Shown: positions 25,324 through 34,560, counted from the first letter of the stretch. The stretch is DNA of 58,422 bases from Reyranella soli (GCF_007992495.1 NZ_BKAJ01000094.1:1-58422), one strand, 5' to 3'. Translations and numbers: made by a program. Notes: generated by a model from the sequence alone, not told the origin.

Positions 25324-26097
25324 ATGACGGTTGCCCAGGCGTTGCGTCCTCCCTCTCGAACGCTGCTGCTGCTGGAAGGCCGCGCCGTTCAGGAACTGGG
25401 CGCGTTCATGCTCTTGCGGCCGTGGTTGGCCGCGGCGCCGCGCGGCGACGGGCATCCGGTGCTGGTGTTCCCCGGGCTGCTGGCGAGCGATTTGTCGACG
25501 CAGCCGTTGCGCGGGTTCCTGAAGCAGCATGGCTATGCGGCGCATGGCTGGAAGCAGGGCCGCAATCTCGGCCTGCGGCCCGGTGTCGAGGGCGACATGC
25601 TGGATCGCATAGAAGAGCTCTACGAGCGTCACGGCCGGCGCAAGATCAGCCTGGTCGGCTGGAGTCTCGGCGGCATCTACGCCCGCCAGCTCGCCAAGCG
25701 CGTGCCCGAGAAGGTGCGGTCGGTGATCAGTCTGGGCAGCCCCTTCACGGGCAGCCCGCGGGCGACCAATGCCTGGAAGGTCTACGAGTTCGCCTCGGGC
25801 CAGAAGGTCGACGATCGCGACCGCCACATCGCGGGGCCGCTGTCGGATCCGCCGCCGGTGCCGACGACCTCGGTCTTCAGCCGCACCGACGGCATCTGCG
25901 CCTGGCAGACCTGCCTCAACGAGGAAGGCCCGCAGGTCGAGAACATCGAGGTCTACGGCAGCCACTGCGGCCTCGGCCATCATCCCGCCGCGGTGTACGC
26001 CGTCGCCGATCGTCTGGCTCAGCCCGAAGGCCGGTGGATGAAGTTCGACCGCTCAGGCTGGAAGAGCCTGGTCTATCCGGACTGGCGGCGTAGCTGA
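25324..26097 (+). CDS. Lipase/esterase-like alpha/beta hydrolase
   Basis: A 257-residue alpha/beta hydrolase. The nucleophile elbow is LVGWSLGGIYARQLAK (Ser at about 116); an oxyanion-forming segment is VLVFPGLLASDL; candidate Asp and His lie in SRTDGICAWQTC and SHCGLGHHPAA. This layout resembles PHA depolymerase or acetyltransferase-like lipases, which are often beside WS/DGAT genes. It follows the WS/DGAT gene by 58 bases with its own GAAGGAG site. A role in breaking down or remodelling storage lipid is inferred from context. Confidence 0.87.
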   Translation: MTVAQALRPPSRTLLLLEGRAVQELGAFMLLRPWLAAAPRGDGHPVLVFPGLLASDLSTQPLRGFLKQHGYAAHGWKQGRNLGLRPGVEGDMLDRIEELYERHGRRKISLVGWSLGGIYARQLAKRVPEKVRSVISLGSPFTGSPRATNAWKVYEFASGQKVDDRDRHIAGPLSDPPPVPTTSVFSRTDGICAWQTCLNEEGPQVENIEVYGSHCGLGHHPAAVYAVADRLAQPEGRWMKFDRSGWKSLVYPDWRRS

Positions 26098-26120
26098 GGC
26101 ACAGCGAGCCGGCACGCACC

Positions 26121-26190
26121 CTGTCACCCCGAGCGTAGCGAGGGGCCTTTAGGCCACAGGAAAGGTCCCTCGCTACGCTCGGGATGACAG
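26121..26190. repeat. Dispersed palindromic repeat, family A
   Basis: CTGTCACCCCGAGCGTAGCG pairs with CGCTACGCTCGGGATGACAG; inner AGGGGCCTTT pairs with AAAGGTCCCT around a 10-base loop. It lies between the convergent lipase-like gene and the second phasin. It is the copy closest to the one at 6720-6790. Confidence 0.9.
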
Positions 26191-26217
26191 CGTTGGCTTG
26201 ATCGACGTCGTGCGTCG

Positions 26218-26643
26218 CTAGCTCTTCTTCTCAACGCTCGCCTTGATCTCCTCGTAGGATTCCTTCATCCGCGCCTGGACGATCTGGAAGGCTTCGCTGC
26301 TCGACTTCTGAACCAGCTCGGCAATGTCGCGCGTGTTGGCGATGGCGGCTTCCATCGCCTTCTTCGCGAACTCGGTCTGCTTGGCCATGATCTCCTGCGG
26401 GCTGCCACCGGGCTTGTATTCCTTGGCCATCTCGGTGACGTCCTTGACCGCCGCCTCGAAGATCGCGCGCTGCTTGTTGGCGATCTCGGTGGCGCCGCTC
26501 GCCATCGCCTGCCAGGAGCGCGTCATGGCGTCGAGGTTCTTCTGGTGATGCTGCATGATCTTGCTGACGTCGACCTGCGGCAGCTTCAGCTGCTCGCCCA
26601 GGTTCTTGAACATGTCGGTGAAGTTCTGGGGTGCTTGGGCCAT
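26218..26643 (-). CDS. Phasin family protein (second)
   Basis: A 141-residue helical protein with long amphipathic helices (MQHHQKNLDAMTRSWQAMAS, IFEAAVKDVTEMAKEY, AFQIVQARMKESYEEI). This is the pattern of TIGR01841-type phasins that bind PHA granules. The middle EIMAKQTEFAKKAMEAAI is the usual phasin core. The start ATG 26643 has AAGGAGG upstream. It lies 17 bases after the DUF445 gene on the same strand, so it could be co-transcribed with it and the P450 gene. Confidence 0.9.
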   Translation of the reverse strand: MAQAPQNFTDMFKNLGEQLKLPQVDVSKIMQHHQKNLDAMTRSWQAMASGATEIANKQRAIFEAAVKDVTEMAKEYKPGGSPQEIMAKQTEFAKKAMEAAIANTRDIAELVQKSSSEAFQIVQARMKESYEEIKASVEKKS

Positions 26644-26660
26644 GCGAACCTCCTTGGGGA

Positions 26661-27932
26661 TCAGGGCAGGAGCTTCAACCCCTGCTCCAGCGCGTGCAAG
26701 GCCAAACCGGCTAGGCCGCCGATCATGGCACCGTTGAAGCGGATGTATTGCAGGTCGCGCCCGACCGTGAGCTCGATGCGGCCGATCAGCATGTCGATGT
26801 CCCAGGACTTCACCTGATCGGCGATGAAGCGGCCGACGCCGCTCTTCTGGCTTTGCACGAAGTCGGCAAGAACCCGCACCATGCCGCGGTTGATCTCGGC
26901 GCGGATCGCCGGGTCGCGCGCGAGCTGGCCGCCGATGTCGACCAGCATGGCTTCGAGCTGGCGGCGCACCTGGCTGTCGGACGCCTTGGCATCCTGCTCG
27001 AGGAAGCTTCGGAGGCTGTCCCAGGCGCCCTCGGCGACGGTGACGATCTCCGGCCGCGCCAGCATGTCACGCTTCAGGCTCTCGGCGCGGCGGGCAAAGG
27101 CCGCCGAACTGCGCAGACGATCGATGAAGTTCGTCACGAAACTGTCGAATTCGACACGCAGCGGGTGCTTGGCATCGGCTCGCGCATCCTGGATGAAGGC
27201 GCTGGTCGAGGCGACGATCTTGCGCAGCAGATAGGCATCGGCGCGGTAGAGGTTGAACAGCGCCGGCAGCTCCTTGCGGATCTTCTCGCGCAATGCCTCC
27301 AGCGTCTCCTCGTTGGTCAGCACCTTCTCGAGCGCGGCCAGTAGCTCGTCGAGCAGACGCTGGTGGCGGCCCTTCTCGGTGACGGCACTCAGCAGCCCCG
27401 CAGCCAGAGGCGCGAGCTCGATCCGCTCCAGCTCGGTCATGATCCGCTTGCCGATGAAGTCTTTCAGGCCCGATTGCTCGATGGCACCCAGCGATTGCGG
27501 CAGCAGGCGCAGCACGAAGCCCGCCAGCGCGGAGCTGCGCTCGCGATCCGACAGCCAGTCGGCCACCAGGGCGGCGAAATCGACCTCGCGCAGGCGCGCC
27601 TCGACCGGCTCGGGCGCCAGGAAGTTGGTCTCGATGAACTCGCCCAGCGTGTCGGCAATGCGCAGGTGATTGCGCGGGATGATGGCCGTGTGCGGGATCG
27701 GCAGGCCGAGCGGGCGGCGGAACAGCGCGACGATGGCGTACCAGTCGGCCAGGCCGCCGACTGTCGCCGCCGCGGCAAAGGCCGCGACGTAGCCCCAGGC
27801 CCAGTGCCTCGGCTCGAAATGGCGCGCCACGATGAACAGCGCTGCCGTGAACACCAGCAGCGCGGTCGCCGCGAGTTTTATGCGGCGCAGGTCGCGGGCG
27901 CGTTCCTGGTCGCGGTTCAGCTGCTCGCCCAC
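26661..27932 (-). CDS. DUF445 family membrane protein
   Basis: A 423-residue protein of the DUF445 (YjiN-like) family. Two N-terminal TM segments (IKLAATALLVFTAALFIVA and WGYVAAFAAAATVGGLADWY) precede a long helical soluble region, with a final hydrophobic stretch MIGGLAGLALHALEQ at the C-terminus. The family signature GGLADWYAIVALFRRPLG and IPHTAIIPRN is clear. Function is not established. The start overlaps the P450 stop by 16 bases, so it is translated from the same transcript. Confidence 0.88.
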   Translation of the reverse strand: MGEQLNRDQERARDLRRIKLAATALLVFTAALFIVARHFEPRHWAWGYVAAFAAAATVGGLADWYAIVALFRRPLGLPIPHTAIIPRNHLRIADTLGEFIETNFLAPEPVEARLREVDFAALVADWLSDRERSSALAGFVLRLLPQSLGAIEQSGLKDFIGKRIMTELERIELAPLAAGLLSAVTEKGRHQRLLDELLAALEKVLTNEETLEALREKIRKELPALFNLYRADAYLLRKIVASTSAFIQDARADAKHPLRVEFDSFVTNFIDRLRSSAAFARRAESLKRDMLARPEIVTVAEGAWDSLRSFLEQDAKASDSQVRRQLEAMLVDIGGQLARDPAIRAEINRGMVRVLADFVQSQKSGVGRFIADQVKSWDIDMLIGRIELTVGRDLQYIRFNGAMIGGLAGLALHALEQGLKLLP

Positions 27933-30900
27933 ACGTCCAGCACGTAGCGATTGTCGGTCGCCAGCCGGGCGACGAAGGCCTCGTCGTACATCGCGACCAG
28001 CGTCCGCTTGACGTCGGGCTCCATGCGCCCGCCGTCGCCGCAGACATAGACGATGGCGCCCTGGTCGATCAGGGCGCGCACACGGTCGGCCTGTTGGTTC
28101 AGCAGATCCTGCACGTAGGTCTTCTGCCCATCATGGCGCGAGAAGGCGACATGCAGGTCAACGATACCGGCCGCGGCCTGTTCCTTGAGCTCGTCGGCAT
28201 AGATGAAGTCGTGCTCGGGATGGCGGCAGCCGAAGAACAGCATCGCCGGCCCCAAGGTTCGACCCTGCTCCTTGAGCGCGGCCCGCTCGCGCAGGAACCC
28301 GCGGAACGGCGCCAGGCCCGTGCCCGGCCCGATCATGACGATGGGCGCCGCCGGATCGACAGGCAGGCGGAAGCCGACCTTGGTCTCCTTCACGAAAGCC
28401 TGCACCGTGGCGCCGCCGGCCTGGCGCAGCAGATGGTTGGAGCAGACGCCATGATAGACGCCGTTGCCGGAGCGCGCCGGCCCTTCGACCACCGCCACGG
28501 TGACCGCGCAACGGTTGCCGTCGGCCATGGGTGAGGACGATATCGAATAGTAGCGCGGCGCCATCAGTGGCAGCATTTCCAGGAACGCCGCGAACGGCAG
28601 CTCGCAGGCCGGATGCTCCTCCAGGAGATCGAGCACGGACTTCCGCTTGCCTAGAATCTCGGCGCGGAAGCGTTCCTCGTCGAGCAATGCCTCGAGCTTT
28701 GGCCGGGTAAAAGGACAGCGCGTGTGCTGCGCCATGGTCTGGATCTGCTTGCGCGTCGCCGGATGCTGCAGTTCGACGAAGTCCGACAAGAGGCGGTGGA
28801 CGGCAATCGCCTCGCCGACTGGCAGATTGGCGCGCCGGCCTTCGGCTGCTTCCAGCATGACATGCGCGCCGGGCGCGAAGGCGAAGCGGCGCAACGCGCG
28901 CTCGACCAGGGCGGCGGCGTTCTGCGGCACGATGCTGAGATGGTCACCGGCGCGGTAGCTGACGCCGTCGGGCAGCAGCACATCGATGTGCCGCGTGCTG
29001 CGGCCGGAAGCGTCGGGCTTCTGCAGTTCGCGATTGGCGAGCACGCGCATGGGCAGCGCGCCGGTGCCGCCGATGATGGGATTGACCGGCGGCTTGTCGA
29101 CCGCCTGCACCTGGTAGAGCGGCTCCTGTGCGGCTCCGGTGTCGGTTTCGAGGGTGACGCCGAGCTTTTCCGCCAGCGCCGGGAGCAGCGGATCGTTCCA
29201 GGCCTGGAAATGGCCGTCGAGGTCTTCCTTGGCGTCGCCTTCGCCGCGGACATAGATCCGCTCGGCGCCCTTGGCGGCCAGAAGCTCGTCGATCTGGCGC
29301 GGGATCGCCTGGTAGGTCGAGGCCCAGTCGCGGTTGCCGCAGCCGAACACGGTGTAGCGCACGCCCGCCAGCGAGCCCGGTGCCGCATCGCGCAGGCCCT
29401 TGAGGAAGGCGCCGGCATTGTCCGGCGGCCCGCCATTGTAGGAAGCACAGACGATGGCCACGGCGCCGTCGGTCGGCAGCTTGCCCGCGTGATCGTCGAG
29501 GCCAGCCAGCGTGGTTTCGAAGCCTTGCGCCTCGCCCGCGTCGGCAATCGAGCGCGCCAGCTCCTCGGCGGTGCCCATGTTCGACCCGAACAGGACGGTG
29601 AGCTTCGTGCCGTGGCTCTTGGCGGCTTTCTTCTTGGGCGCCGCCTTCTTGAGCGCCGGCCGTGCGGCCACGCTCACGCCCGACCCGCGCACGACGTCGG
29701 GCCGCAGCTTCACGCGCATCATCAGGCCTTCCGGCTTGATGGTGAGCGATTCCTTGATCTTCAGCTGATAGCGCGTGTGGTCGACCAGGCGGAAGCGCTG
29801 CAGGATCAAGCCCAGCACCAGGGTCGCCTCGGTCATGGCGAACTGCCGGCCGATGCAGGCGCGTTGACCGTTACCGAACGGCTTGAAGGCATGCGCCGGC
29901 ATCTTGGCCTCGCGCTCGGGCGCGAAGTTCTCGGGATCGAAGACTTCCGCCCGCGGGCCCCACACCGACTGATCGCGATGCAGCATCGCCGTCAGCACGG
30001 TGACGAAGGTGCGTTTGCGCAGCTTGTATTTCCCGCCGATCGTCTCGTTCTGGTACGGGTAGAGTCCGAAGGCCGGTGCGGTCGGCCACAGACGCAGCGC
30101 CTCCTTCAGGATCTGGCCGATATAGACGAGCTGGTTGACCTGCTGCGCCGTGGGCTTGGCGTTGACGTCGCGGCCCAGCACGCGGTCGACCTCCTCATAG
30201 GCCTTCTGGATCACGTGCGGGTTGTTCAGCAGGAAATAGATGGCGAAGGACAGCATCCCGCTCGTGGTCTCATGGCCCGCGATCAGGAAGGTGTTCATCT
30301 GATAGCGGATATTGACGTCGTCCAGCCGCTCGCCGCTCTGCTTGTCCATGCCGCTCAGCATGAAGCCGAGAAGATCCGGCTTGCCCTGATCGCCCCCATC
30401 TCCCAAACCAGCCGGCACCTCGCGCCGCTCGCGGATGATGCGGTCGGCGATGCCGTTCATGAAGCCGACATCCTGCTCGAGCTTCTTGCGGCTCTTGCGC
30501 TGGGTGATGTCCTCGAGCGGCAGGCCGCGCATCTTCATCACGGCTTCGAGCGCGCGGACCAGCGATTCGACGTAGGGATGGTTGTCGCTGCGATAGAACG
30601 AGTTGAAGCGGTAGTTGAAGCCGCAGAGGCCGATCGTGTCGAGCGTGAGCGCGGTCATGTCGCGCACCACGTCGATCTCCTCGTCGGCGTTCAGCCGCTC
30701 CCACTTGGTCACGAGCTGGTCGGCGATGTCGAGCATGCCCTCGTGATAGGTCTGCATCATGCGGTGCGCGAAGGTCGGCAGCAGGATGTTGTGTGCCTTC
30801 TGCCAGTTGGGCTCCTGGGTCTCGGCCGTGAACAGCCCATCGCCGCCCAGCATGCGCACGCGGCGCAGCGAGCCACGCACCGCCTTGTCGAAGCGCTTCT

Positions 30901-31102
30901 CGTCACACAGCTCGGCCACCAGGTCGGCGCCGGACACCACGACCAGGGGCGTGCCCATCATGTCGAGCCAGAAGATCGGCCCCTGCTCGCGGCTGATCCG
31001 CATCAGGTCCTGGATCGGCGCATCGCCGTCGACGGTGAGCATGTTGCCCAGCACCGGCGTGCGCGGCGGATGGGGAATCGGATGCAGCTTGTTACGCGCC
31101 AT
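27917..31102 (-). CDS. Self-sufficient cytochrome P450-reductase fusion (CYP102/BM3 type)
   Basis: A 1061-residue fusion that hydroxylates fatty acids with NADPH and O2 in one chain. P450 part: I-helix AGHETT (275-280), ExxR as EALR (334-337), heme loop FGNGQRACIG with Cys416. After an Ala/Lys-rich linker (about 475-498) comes the FMN flavodoxin domain (VLFGSNMGTAEELARSIAD), then the FAD/NADPH reductase with RYYSISSSPM, GPGTGLAPFRGFL and the C-terminal DVWAS. The length is close to the 1049 of P450 BM3. ATG 31102 is chosen (GGAGG 12 bases upstream); ATG 31135 is possible. It is first gene of the run with DUF445 and a phasin. Confidence 0.95.
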   Translation of the reverse strand: MARNKLHPIPHPPRTPVLGNMLTVDGDAPIQDLMRISREQGPIFWLDMMGTPLVVVSGADLVAELCDEKRFDKAVRGSLRRVRMLGGDGLFTAETQEPNWQKAHNILLPTFAHRMMQTYHEGMLDIADQLVTKWERLNADEEIDVVRDMTALTLDTIGLCGFNYRFNSFYRSDNHPYVESLVRALEAVMKMRGLPLEDITQRKSRKKLEQDVGFMNGIADRIIRERREVPAGLGDGGDQGKPDLLGFMLSGMDKQSGERLDDVNIRYQMNTFLIAGHETTSGMLSFAIYFLLNNPHVIQKAYEEVDRVLGRDVNAKPTAQQVNQLVYIGQILKEALRLWPTAPAFGLYPYQNETIGGKYKLRKRTFVTVLTAMLHRDQSVWGPRAEVFDPENFAPEREAKMPAHAFKPFGNGQRACIGRQFAMTEATLVLGLILQRFRLVDHTRYQLKIKESLTIKPEGLMMRVKLRPDVVRGSGVSVAARPALKKAAPKKKAAKSHGTKLTVLFGSNMGTAEELARSIADAGEAQGFETTLAGLDDHAGKLPTDGAVAIVCASYNGGPPDNAGAFLKGLRDAAPGSLAGVRYTVFGCGNRDWASTYQAIPRQIDELLAAKGAERIYVRGEGDAKEDLDGHFQAWNDPLLPALAEKLGVTLETDTGAAQEPLYQVQAVDKPPVNPIIGGTGALPMRVLANRELQKPDASGRSTRHIDVLLPDGVSYRAGDHLSIVPQNAAALVERALRRFAFAPGAHVMLEAAEGRRANLPVGEAIAVHRLLSDFVELQHPATRKQIQTMAQHTRCPFTRPKLEALLDEERFRAEILGKRKSVLDLLEEHPACELPFAAFLEMLPLMAPRYYSISSSPMADGNRCAVTVAVVEGPARSGNGVYHGVCSNHLLRQAGGATVQAFVKETKVGFRLPVDPAAPIVMIGPGTGLAPFRGFLRERAALKEQGRTLGPAMLFFGCRHPEHDFIYADELKEQAAAGIVDLHVAFSRHDGQKTYVQDLLNQQADRVRALIDQGAIVYVCGDGGRMEPDVKRTLVAMYDEAFVARLATDNRYVLDVWASS

Positions 31103-31218
31103 TGTCCGGTCAGTCCTCCCAGTCTTGCCGGCCATATTGCCCCGCCGCGTTGCGAGGCGAAACACTCCCGTTGGCATTCTGGCGTATAGTTCGCCGTCGC
31201 ATCCTGCAGGAGGAAACA

Positions 31219-32106
31219 GTGAAGGTCGGATTCATCGGCGTCGGCAACATGGGCGGCCCCATGTGCCGCAATATCGTCAAGCGCAGTAACCACCAGGTGA
31301 CGGTGTTCGACCTGAACGCGGCCGCCGTGAAGACCTGCACCGATCTCGGCGCCACCGCCGCCAAGTCGATCGCCGAGGTGACCAAGGGCGCCGACGTGGT
31401 CATGACCTCGCTGCCCATGCCCAAGGACGTCGAGGCCGTGACCCTGGGCGACAACGGCATTCTAGCCACGATCAACAAGGGTCAGACCTACATCGACCTC
31501 AGCACCAATGCGCCGTCGATGGTGAAGAAGATCGGCGCCGCCATGGCGGCCAAGGGCATCGCCATGCTCGACGCGCCGGTGAGCGGCGGCACGGTCGGCG
31601 CCGAGGCCGCGACCATCGCCATCATGGTCGGCGGCGACAAGAAGGTGTTCGACGACGCCCTGCCCGTGCTGCAGTCGTTCAGCGCCAACGTGATCCACAT
31701 GGGCGAGCTCGGCACCGGCACGGTGGCCAAGCTGGTCAACAACATGCTGGCCTTCTGCAACGCCGCCGCCGCGGCCGAGGGACTGATGCTGGGCGTCACG
31801 GCCGGCCTCGATCCCAAGAAGCTGATCCAGGTCGTGTCCAGCTCCAGCGGCAACTCCAATGCCTTCAAGAGCCTGTCCGAGCGGTCTCTGAGCGGCGACT
31901 TCAAGGCGAGCTTCGCCCTCGACCTCGCCTACAAGGACCTGCATCTCGCCCTCGAACTCGGCGATGAGCTCGGCGTGCCGCTGCCGCAGGGTTCCTCGAC
32001 CCACAACCTACAGCGCCTGGCGCGCGGCATGAAGCTCGGCTCGAGCGACAGCTCATCGATCCTCCGGGTCTACGAGACCGCGCTGGGGCGTACGGTCAAG
32101 CCGTGA
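31219..32106 (+). CDS. NAD(P)-dependent beta-hydroxyacid dehydrogenase (HIBADH-like)
   Basis: A 295-residue member of the 3-hydroxyisobutyrate/tartronate-semialdehyde dehydrogenase family. Rossmann motif VGFIGVGNMGGPM at the start; substrate loop DAPVSGGTVGAEA; catalytic Lys in KLVNNMLAFCNAA. The Ser/Thr-rich KSLSERSLSGDFKASF lies in the helical C-terminal domain. The start is GTG 31219, preceded by AGGAGG. Substrate cannot be assigned. The stop overlaps the next start as GTGA, so it is translationally coupled to the unrecognised 421-residue protein. Confidence 0.92.
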   Translation: MKVGFIGVGNMGGPMCRNIVKRSNHQVTVFDLNAAAVKTCTDLGATAAKSIAEVTKGADVVMTSLPMPKDVEAVTLGDNGILATINKGQTYIDLSTNAPSMVKKIGAAMAAKGIAMLDAPVSGGTVGAEAATIAIMVGGDKKVFDDALPVLQSFSANVIHMGELGTGTVAKLVNNMLAFCNAAAAAEGLMLGVTAGLDPKKLIQVVSSSSGNSNAFKSLSERSLSGDFKASFALDLAYKDLHLALELGDELGVPLPQGSSTHNLQRLARGMKLGSSDSSSILRVYETALGRTVKP

Positions 32107-33368
32107 TCGAGGTCGCCCTCGAACGCTCGCGCGGTTCGGTCCTCGACCGGATCGCGCAGGCGTTCCGGCAGAGGGACCCCTATTACGATGCGCGTTGGAT
32201 GCCGCTGAACGCCCGGCGAAAGGGCCTGAACGACATCCTCTCCGCGCTGCTGAAGAAGGGCCATCCGATGGAGTGCGCTCTCCAGCACTTCAACGAGGCC
32301 AAGTGGCTGATCAACTACACCGACGATTGGACTCGCGCCTCTGCGGCGCTGGACGAGTGCGAAACGAGCCTCCAGGACGTCGACCAGCCGCGCATCAAGC
32401 AGGGCGCCGACGGCTCCTGGGGACCCTGCTGCCACGAATGGTATCGCAAGCTCGAGCCGACCATCGATGCCCTGCAGGAAAGGGAAGCAGCGACCGATCA
32501 CCTGGAACCCCTGGCCTTCATGAGCTTCCTCCAGAAGCCGGCGAACGTCGTCGGGCTGCTCCGGGCCCTCAGCATCAGCGACATCGTCGCGACCGGACGC
32601 AATCTGCGCGACGAGCAGAATGCGCTGCTGACGGCGCTCGGGCAGCTCATCTTCAAGAACGGACTGCGCAAGCTGCTGCTCTGCCGGCCAGAGCACCTGA
32701 AGTTCACGGTCTCGCCGGAACTCGAGGAGACGTTCACCGACTACCTCTGGGGCCTCCAGCAGAAGCGGACCGGCTACTGGGGCCCGTCCTACAAGTTCGA
32801 TGACGGCATCATGACCGTGCCGGACCTCTCGTTCACTTTCCATATCGTCCACTACTACATGGACAACACGACCAGGGTCGCGCCCAACCTCGACAAGATG
32901 GTGGCGACCACACTCGCCATGAAGCACGAGATCTATCCGAACGGCTGGCTCGAAAAGGACGGCAGCTTCTCCGACCACAACAACTATGACGTCGTGACCC
33001 TGTTCGACTGCGGCTGGAAGGCCGCGTCGTGGAAGCAGCGCGAGGTGATTCGGCACGAAATACAGGCCCTGCTCGACTGGTGCCTCACCCGATCGCTGCA
33101 GGATGATCACTTCGGCAAGGAAACGACAATCGACGGCTATTACTATGGCGTCCGCTTCCTCGACCGCATCGGCTTCTGGGACAAGGCCAAGCGTTTCTGG
33201 CTGAGTGACGACATTTCCCTGCCCAACGGGTGCCCGACTCCGGAGAAGATCCGCGAACGGCTGCTGGAGGGCTTCAAGACCGTCGACGATGGCTCGGAAT
33301 ACTGTGAGACCATCGCCCAGATCCTGACCGGCCAGCCGCCGGTACCCGACGCCTGCGGGCGGACCTGA
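32103..33368 (+). CDS. Protein of unknown function, 421 residues
   Basis: Translation probably starts at GTG 32103 within the GTGA overlap with the dehydrogenase. No signal peptide or TM segment is visible. The protein is rich in Trp, Tyr and His. It has repeated helix-turn patterns with aromatic/acidic corners: DGSWGPCCHEWYRK, TGYWGPSYKFDDGIMTVP, GSFSDHNNYDVVTLFDCGW, TTIDGYYYGVRFLDRIGFW. That spacing recalls (alpha/alpha)6 barrels such as terpenoid cyclases, prenyltransferases or some glycoside hydrolases, but I see no decisive motif. Tight coupling to a beta-hydroxyacid dehydrogenase and a histidine phosphatase 7 bases downstream suggests one small pathway. Confidence 0.85.
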   Translation: MIEVALERSRGSVLDRIAQAFRQRDPYYDARWMPLNARRKGLNDILSALLKKGHPMECALQHFNEAKWLINYTDDWTRASAALDECETSLQDVDQPRIKQGADGSWGPCCHEWYRKLEPTIDALQEREAATDHLEPLAFMSFLQKPANVVGLLRALSISDIVATGRNLRDEQNALLTALGQLIFKNGLRKLLLCRPEHLKFTVSPELEETFTDYLWGLQQKRTGYWGPSYKFDDGIMTVPDLSFTFHIVHYYMDNTTRVAPNLDKMVATTLAMKHEIYPNGWLEKDGSFSDHNNYDVVTLFDCGWKAASWKQREVIRHEIQALLDWCLTRSLQDDHFGKETTIDGYYYGVRFLDRIGFWDKAKRFWLSDDISLPNGCPTPEKIRERLLEGFKTVDDGSEYCETIAQILTGQPPVPDACGRT

Positions 33369-33375
33369 CGCGGCC

Positions 33376-33951
33376 ATGAGCAAGGGCATCCTGCTGGCGC
33401 GCCGTTCGCTCGGCGCCCTGCTCGGGATACCGCTCGCCTTCACCCCCGTGCGCTCGTCCGACCTGTGGTCGGCCTTGCGCAGCCCTGGCCATTTCGCCTT
33501 GATCCGTCACGCCGCCGCCCCCGGCACGCTCGACCCATCGGGCTTCAGGCTCGACGACTGCTCGACCCAACGCAATCTGTCGGACGGCGGCCGCGCGCAG
33601 GCGATCCGCATGGGCGATCTTTTCCGCGCCAACGGCATCACGGCCGCCCGTATCTATTCCAGCGAATGGTGCCGCTGTCTCGATACGGCAACGCTCATGA
33701 AACTGGGCGATGTCAGCCAGCAACCACTGCTCAACTACTTCGGCCGCGATCCGGATCGCACTCTGAGGCAGCTCGCTGACCTGCGGGTCTGGATCACCGG
33801 GCTCAAGCTTGCGCAACCGACGCTGCTGATGACGCATCAGCTTGTGATCGCGACCGTGGCCCAGGGGCCGGCCGACGACGGCGAGATTGTCGTGGTGCGC
33901 CGCGACGCCGGAGGCAAGCTCACCGTGCAGGGATGCCAGCCGACCGCCTGA
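33376..33951 (+). CDS. Histidine phosphatase superfamily protein
   Basis: A 191-residue protein with the histidine-phosphatase opening HFALIRHAAAPG (catalytic His in RHA), a helix GRAQAIRMGDLFRANG, YSSEWCRCLDTATLM with the second conserved Arg/Glu site, and a late TLLMTHQLVIA where the second catalytic His stands. The N-terminus is basic then hydrophobic (ILLARRSLGALLGIPLAF) and may be a signal peptide, so it may act in the periplasm. The substrate is unknown. It is third in the operon with the dehydrogenase and the 421-residue protein, and abuts the convergent hydrolase with no gap. Confidence 0.84.
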   Translation: MSKGILLARRSLGALLGIPLAFTPVRSSDLWSALRSPGHFALIRHAAAPGTLDPSGFRLDDCSTQRNLSDGGRAQAIRMGDLFRANGITAARIYSSEWCRCLDTATLMKLGDVSQQPLLNYFGRDPDRTLRQLADLRVWITGLKLAQPTLLMTHQLVIATVAQGPADDGEIVVVRRDAGGKLTVQGCQPTA

Positions 33952-34548
33952 TCAGGCGAGATGGCGCTCGATCAATGGCGCGATCTCGGCCGCGTGGGTC
34001 TGTGCCAGATCGTGATCCCCACCCCGGACGACGTGCAGACGTGCGCCGGAGATACGCTGTTCGAGATGCCGGCCGACGGCGACGGGGCTGATCGGATCGG
34101 CGTCACCCCACAGCAGCAGTGTCGGCGCGGCGATCTGCTCAACCGGCAGCAAGGCCGCCGCCCGCGACTCGGTGATCCAGGGCATGGCGTGCGGAAAGGA
34201 CTTGCGATAGCTCTCGCGCCAGTCCGACGCGCCCAGTCCTGCCATGTCGATGCCCGCGGACGTTACCGTCAGCACCAATCGGCGCACGTTCCGTGGCTGC
34301 TCGATCGCGAGCCGCGTGGCGATGCCGCCGCCCATGGATTGAGCCACCAGGTCGACCGGACCGTCCATCTTCGCGGCGACCATGCGCACCAGATCGTCGA
34401 TTCCTTTGATGGCAGGATCGTGCGGCTGATCGCCGAGACCGGGCCAGCCGAAGTATTCCTTCGACCAATCGGCCGGCAGCAGCGCGCCGACCGGCTTCCA
34501 GAAATCCGGCGATGCCCCGGCGCCGGGAAGGAACAGGATCTTGGCCAT
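33952..34548 (-). CDS. Alpha/beta hydrolase
   Basis: A 198-residue small alpha/beta hydrolase. The oxyanion segment is LFLPGAGASPDFW, the nucleophile elbow is VAQSMGGGIA, the acid is in TLLLWGDADPISP, and the catalytic His is in VRGGDHDLAQTH. The start ATG 34548 is preferred over GTG 34554 two codons upstream, since GGGGTGG sits properly before it. The substrate is unknown. A long repeat fills the space between it and the GST gene upstream on the same strand. Confidence 0.86.
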   Translation of the reverse strand: MAKILFLPGAGASPDFWKPVGALLPADWSKEYFGWPGLGDQPHDPAIKGIDDLVRMVAAKMDGPVDLVAQSMGGGIATRLAIEQPRNVRRLVLTVTSAGIDMAGLGASDWRESYRKSFPHAMPWITESRAAALLPVEQIAAPTLLLWGDADPISPVAVGRHLEQRISGARLHVVRGGDHDLAQTHAAEIAPLIERHLA

Positions 34549-34560
34549 GGCCACCCCAAT

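Noticed and set aside
28724..31189. 821-residue open frame opposite the P450 fusion
   Set aside because: Antisense shadow of a long high-GC gene; no motifs and composition typical of the wrong frame.
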